A program made the translations under genes and the position numbers. A stretch of DNA of 44,326 nucleotides from a virus: positions 1 to 44,326 of the IMG/VR virus record IMGVR_UViG_3300043399_000365. One strand, given 5' to 3'. The notes below the pieces were generated by a model. The model worked only from the letters and a program-made list of their open reading frames with translations. It ran no database searches and was not told where the DNA came from. Position 1 is the stretch's first letter. The number at the start of each line of letters is the position of its first letter. Shown here in pieces: positions 43,785 to 44,326 of the stretch.

Positions 43785-44326
43785 TTTCTTATACTCTTTT
43801 TATTCTGCTTTAAAGCGCATGCACAAACTGTGTATCCACCAGATATAGCAGAAATAAAACAGAGAGATAAGCTTATAGTAGCCATGACTGCTTTTGATAC
43901 ACCACCATTTTATGGCGGGACTATCAATAATATGACTGGCTTAGATGTTGATATTGCTAAAAAAGTAGCTAAGATTCTTGGCGTCCCTGTTGTGTTTAAC
44001 AGGGACGCTACTTCGTTTGCAGGTGTTATAGATCAAATAGTATCTGGCAAAGCTGACATGGCTATTAGCAAATTGTCAATAACTGGTCCAAGAATGAATG
44101 TAGTCAAGTTTTCTACACCATACGTAAGACTACATCAGGCAATGATAGTTAATCGTCTATGGTTAAGCCAAAACACCAAGAATGGTGATCAAGAAACTAC
44201 TATAAAAACTTTTAATGGATCAATATCTTTTATAGCTAATTCTAGTTATGATACGTTTGCTCGTACTTCTTTTCCTAGAGCAATATACAGTCCAGAGACT
44301 AGTTGGGATAACATAGTTAATGGTGT
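43770..44326 (+). CDS. Periplasmic amino-acid ABC transporter-type substrate-binding protein, cut by window edge
   Basis: Reads 185 codons to the edge without a stop. The signal peptide is MKAFLFLILFLFCFKAHAQ. The mature part is a type II periplasmic binding domain (SBP_bac_3): DKLIVAMTAFDTPPFYGG, MTGLDVDIAKKVAKILG, FAGVIDQIVSGKADMAISKL and RMNVVKFSTPYVRLHQAMIV. Such proteins deliver amino acids to ABC permeases or to sensor domains. No permease is in view, so a phage copy would use host partners or a different role. The start codon lies in a long hairpin. Confidence 0.85.
   Translation, partial: MKAFLFLILFLFCFKAHAQTVYPPDIAEIKQRDKLIVAMTAFDTPPFYGGTINNMTGLDVDIAKKVAKILGVPVVFNRDATSFAGVIDQIVSGKADMAISKLSITGPRMNVVKFSTPYVRLHQAMIVNRLWLSQNTKNGDQETTIKTFNGSISFIANSSYDTFARTSFPRAIYSPETSWDNIVNG

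Noticed and set aside
1-44326. Integrated prophage or insertion sequence
   Set aside because: No integrase, transposase, attachment site or terminal inverted repeats seen; gene content is that of a lytic T4-like phage.

Overview
The window is a slice of a large lytic T4-superfamily myovirus genome. It carries a family B DNA polymerase (gp43 type), a UvsX recombinase, a gp41 helicase, a gp61 primase, class Ia ribonucleotide reductase (NrdA and NrdB), ThyX, Hsp20 and a block of virion proteins. Small conserved phage genes between them have the layout I associate with marine T4-like phages. Intergenic TATAAATA boxes match the T4 late promoter, and many TTGACA/TATAAT pairs look like host sigma70-type early promoters. 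The host is Gram-negative: the phage encodes a spanin pair, an outer-membrane beta-barrel, lipoproteins and an RlpA-like protein. A DUF1127 gene, typical of alphaproteobacteria, makes an alphaproteobacterial host plausible but not proven. No terminase, portal or major capsid gene lies in the window.

Layout. (1) 1-4.5 kb, minus strand: a tightly overlapping sugar cassette. It holds a HddA-like heptose kinase (cut by the window edge), a glycosyltransferase, a transaldolase, a GmhB-like phosphatase, a GmhA-like isomerase, a methyltransferase and a nucleotidylyltransferase. Together they could take the host pentose-phosphate pool to a nucleotide-activated heptose and then transfer it. (2) 4.5-14.5 kb, minus: polyamine and redox genes (SpeD, glutaredoxin), RlpA, an RNase H-like protein, a GIY-YIG protein, the deoxynucleotide genes nrdB/nrdA/thyX, and primase. 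(3) 14.5-23.3 kb, minus: late/virion block with a Dps-type ferritin and an unusual ligase-like plus NMNAT-like fusion. (4) 23.3-29.3 kb, minus: replication/recombination core. (5) 29.4-33.7 kb: GH19 endolysin, DUF1127, Hsp20, spanins (plus strand), two tRNAs and small early genes. (6) 33.78-34.1 kb: a divergent noncoding hub with a repeated 20-mer. (7) 34.1-40.3 kb, plus: small early genes, ten tRNAs interleaved with structured non-tRNA segments, a SpoU methylase, a class II aldolase, an outer-membrane barrel, an exported nuclease and a second SpeD. (8) 40.3-42.4 kb, minus: deaminase, an ArfA-like peptide and a SprT-like protease. (9) 42.4-42.8 kb: a second hub with the same repeat. (10) 42.8 kb to the end, plus: small early genes, then the start of a periplasmic amino-acid-binding-protein gene whose start codon lies inside a long hairpin.

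The strongest leads are the heptose cassette, the transporter-type binding protein with its hairpin, the repeat shared by two divergent promoter hubs, and the structured RNAs between tRNAs. All function calls are from sequence reading alone; no database search was run.
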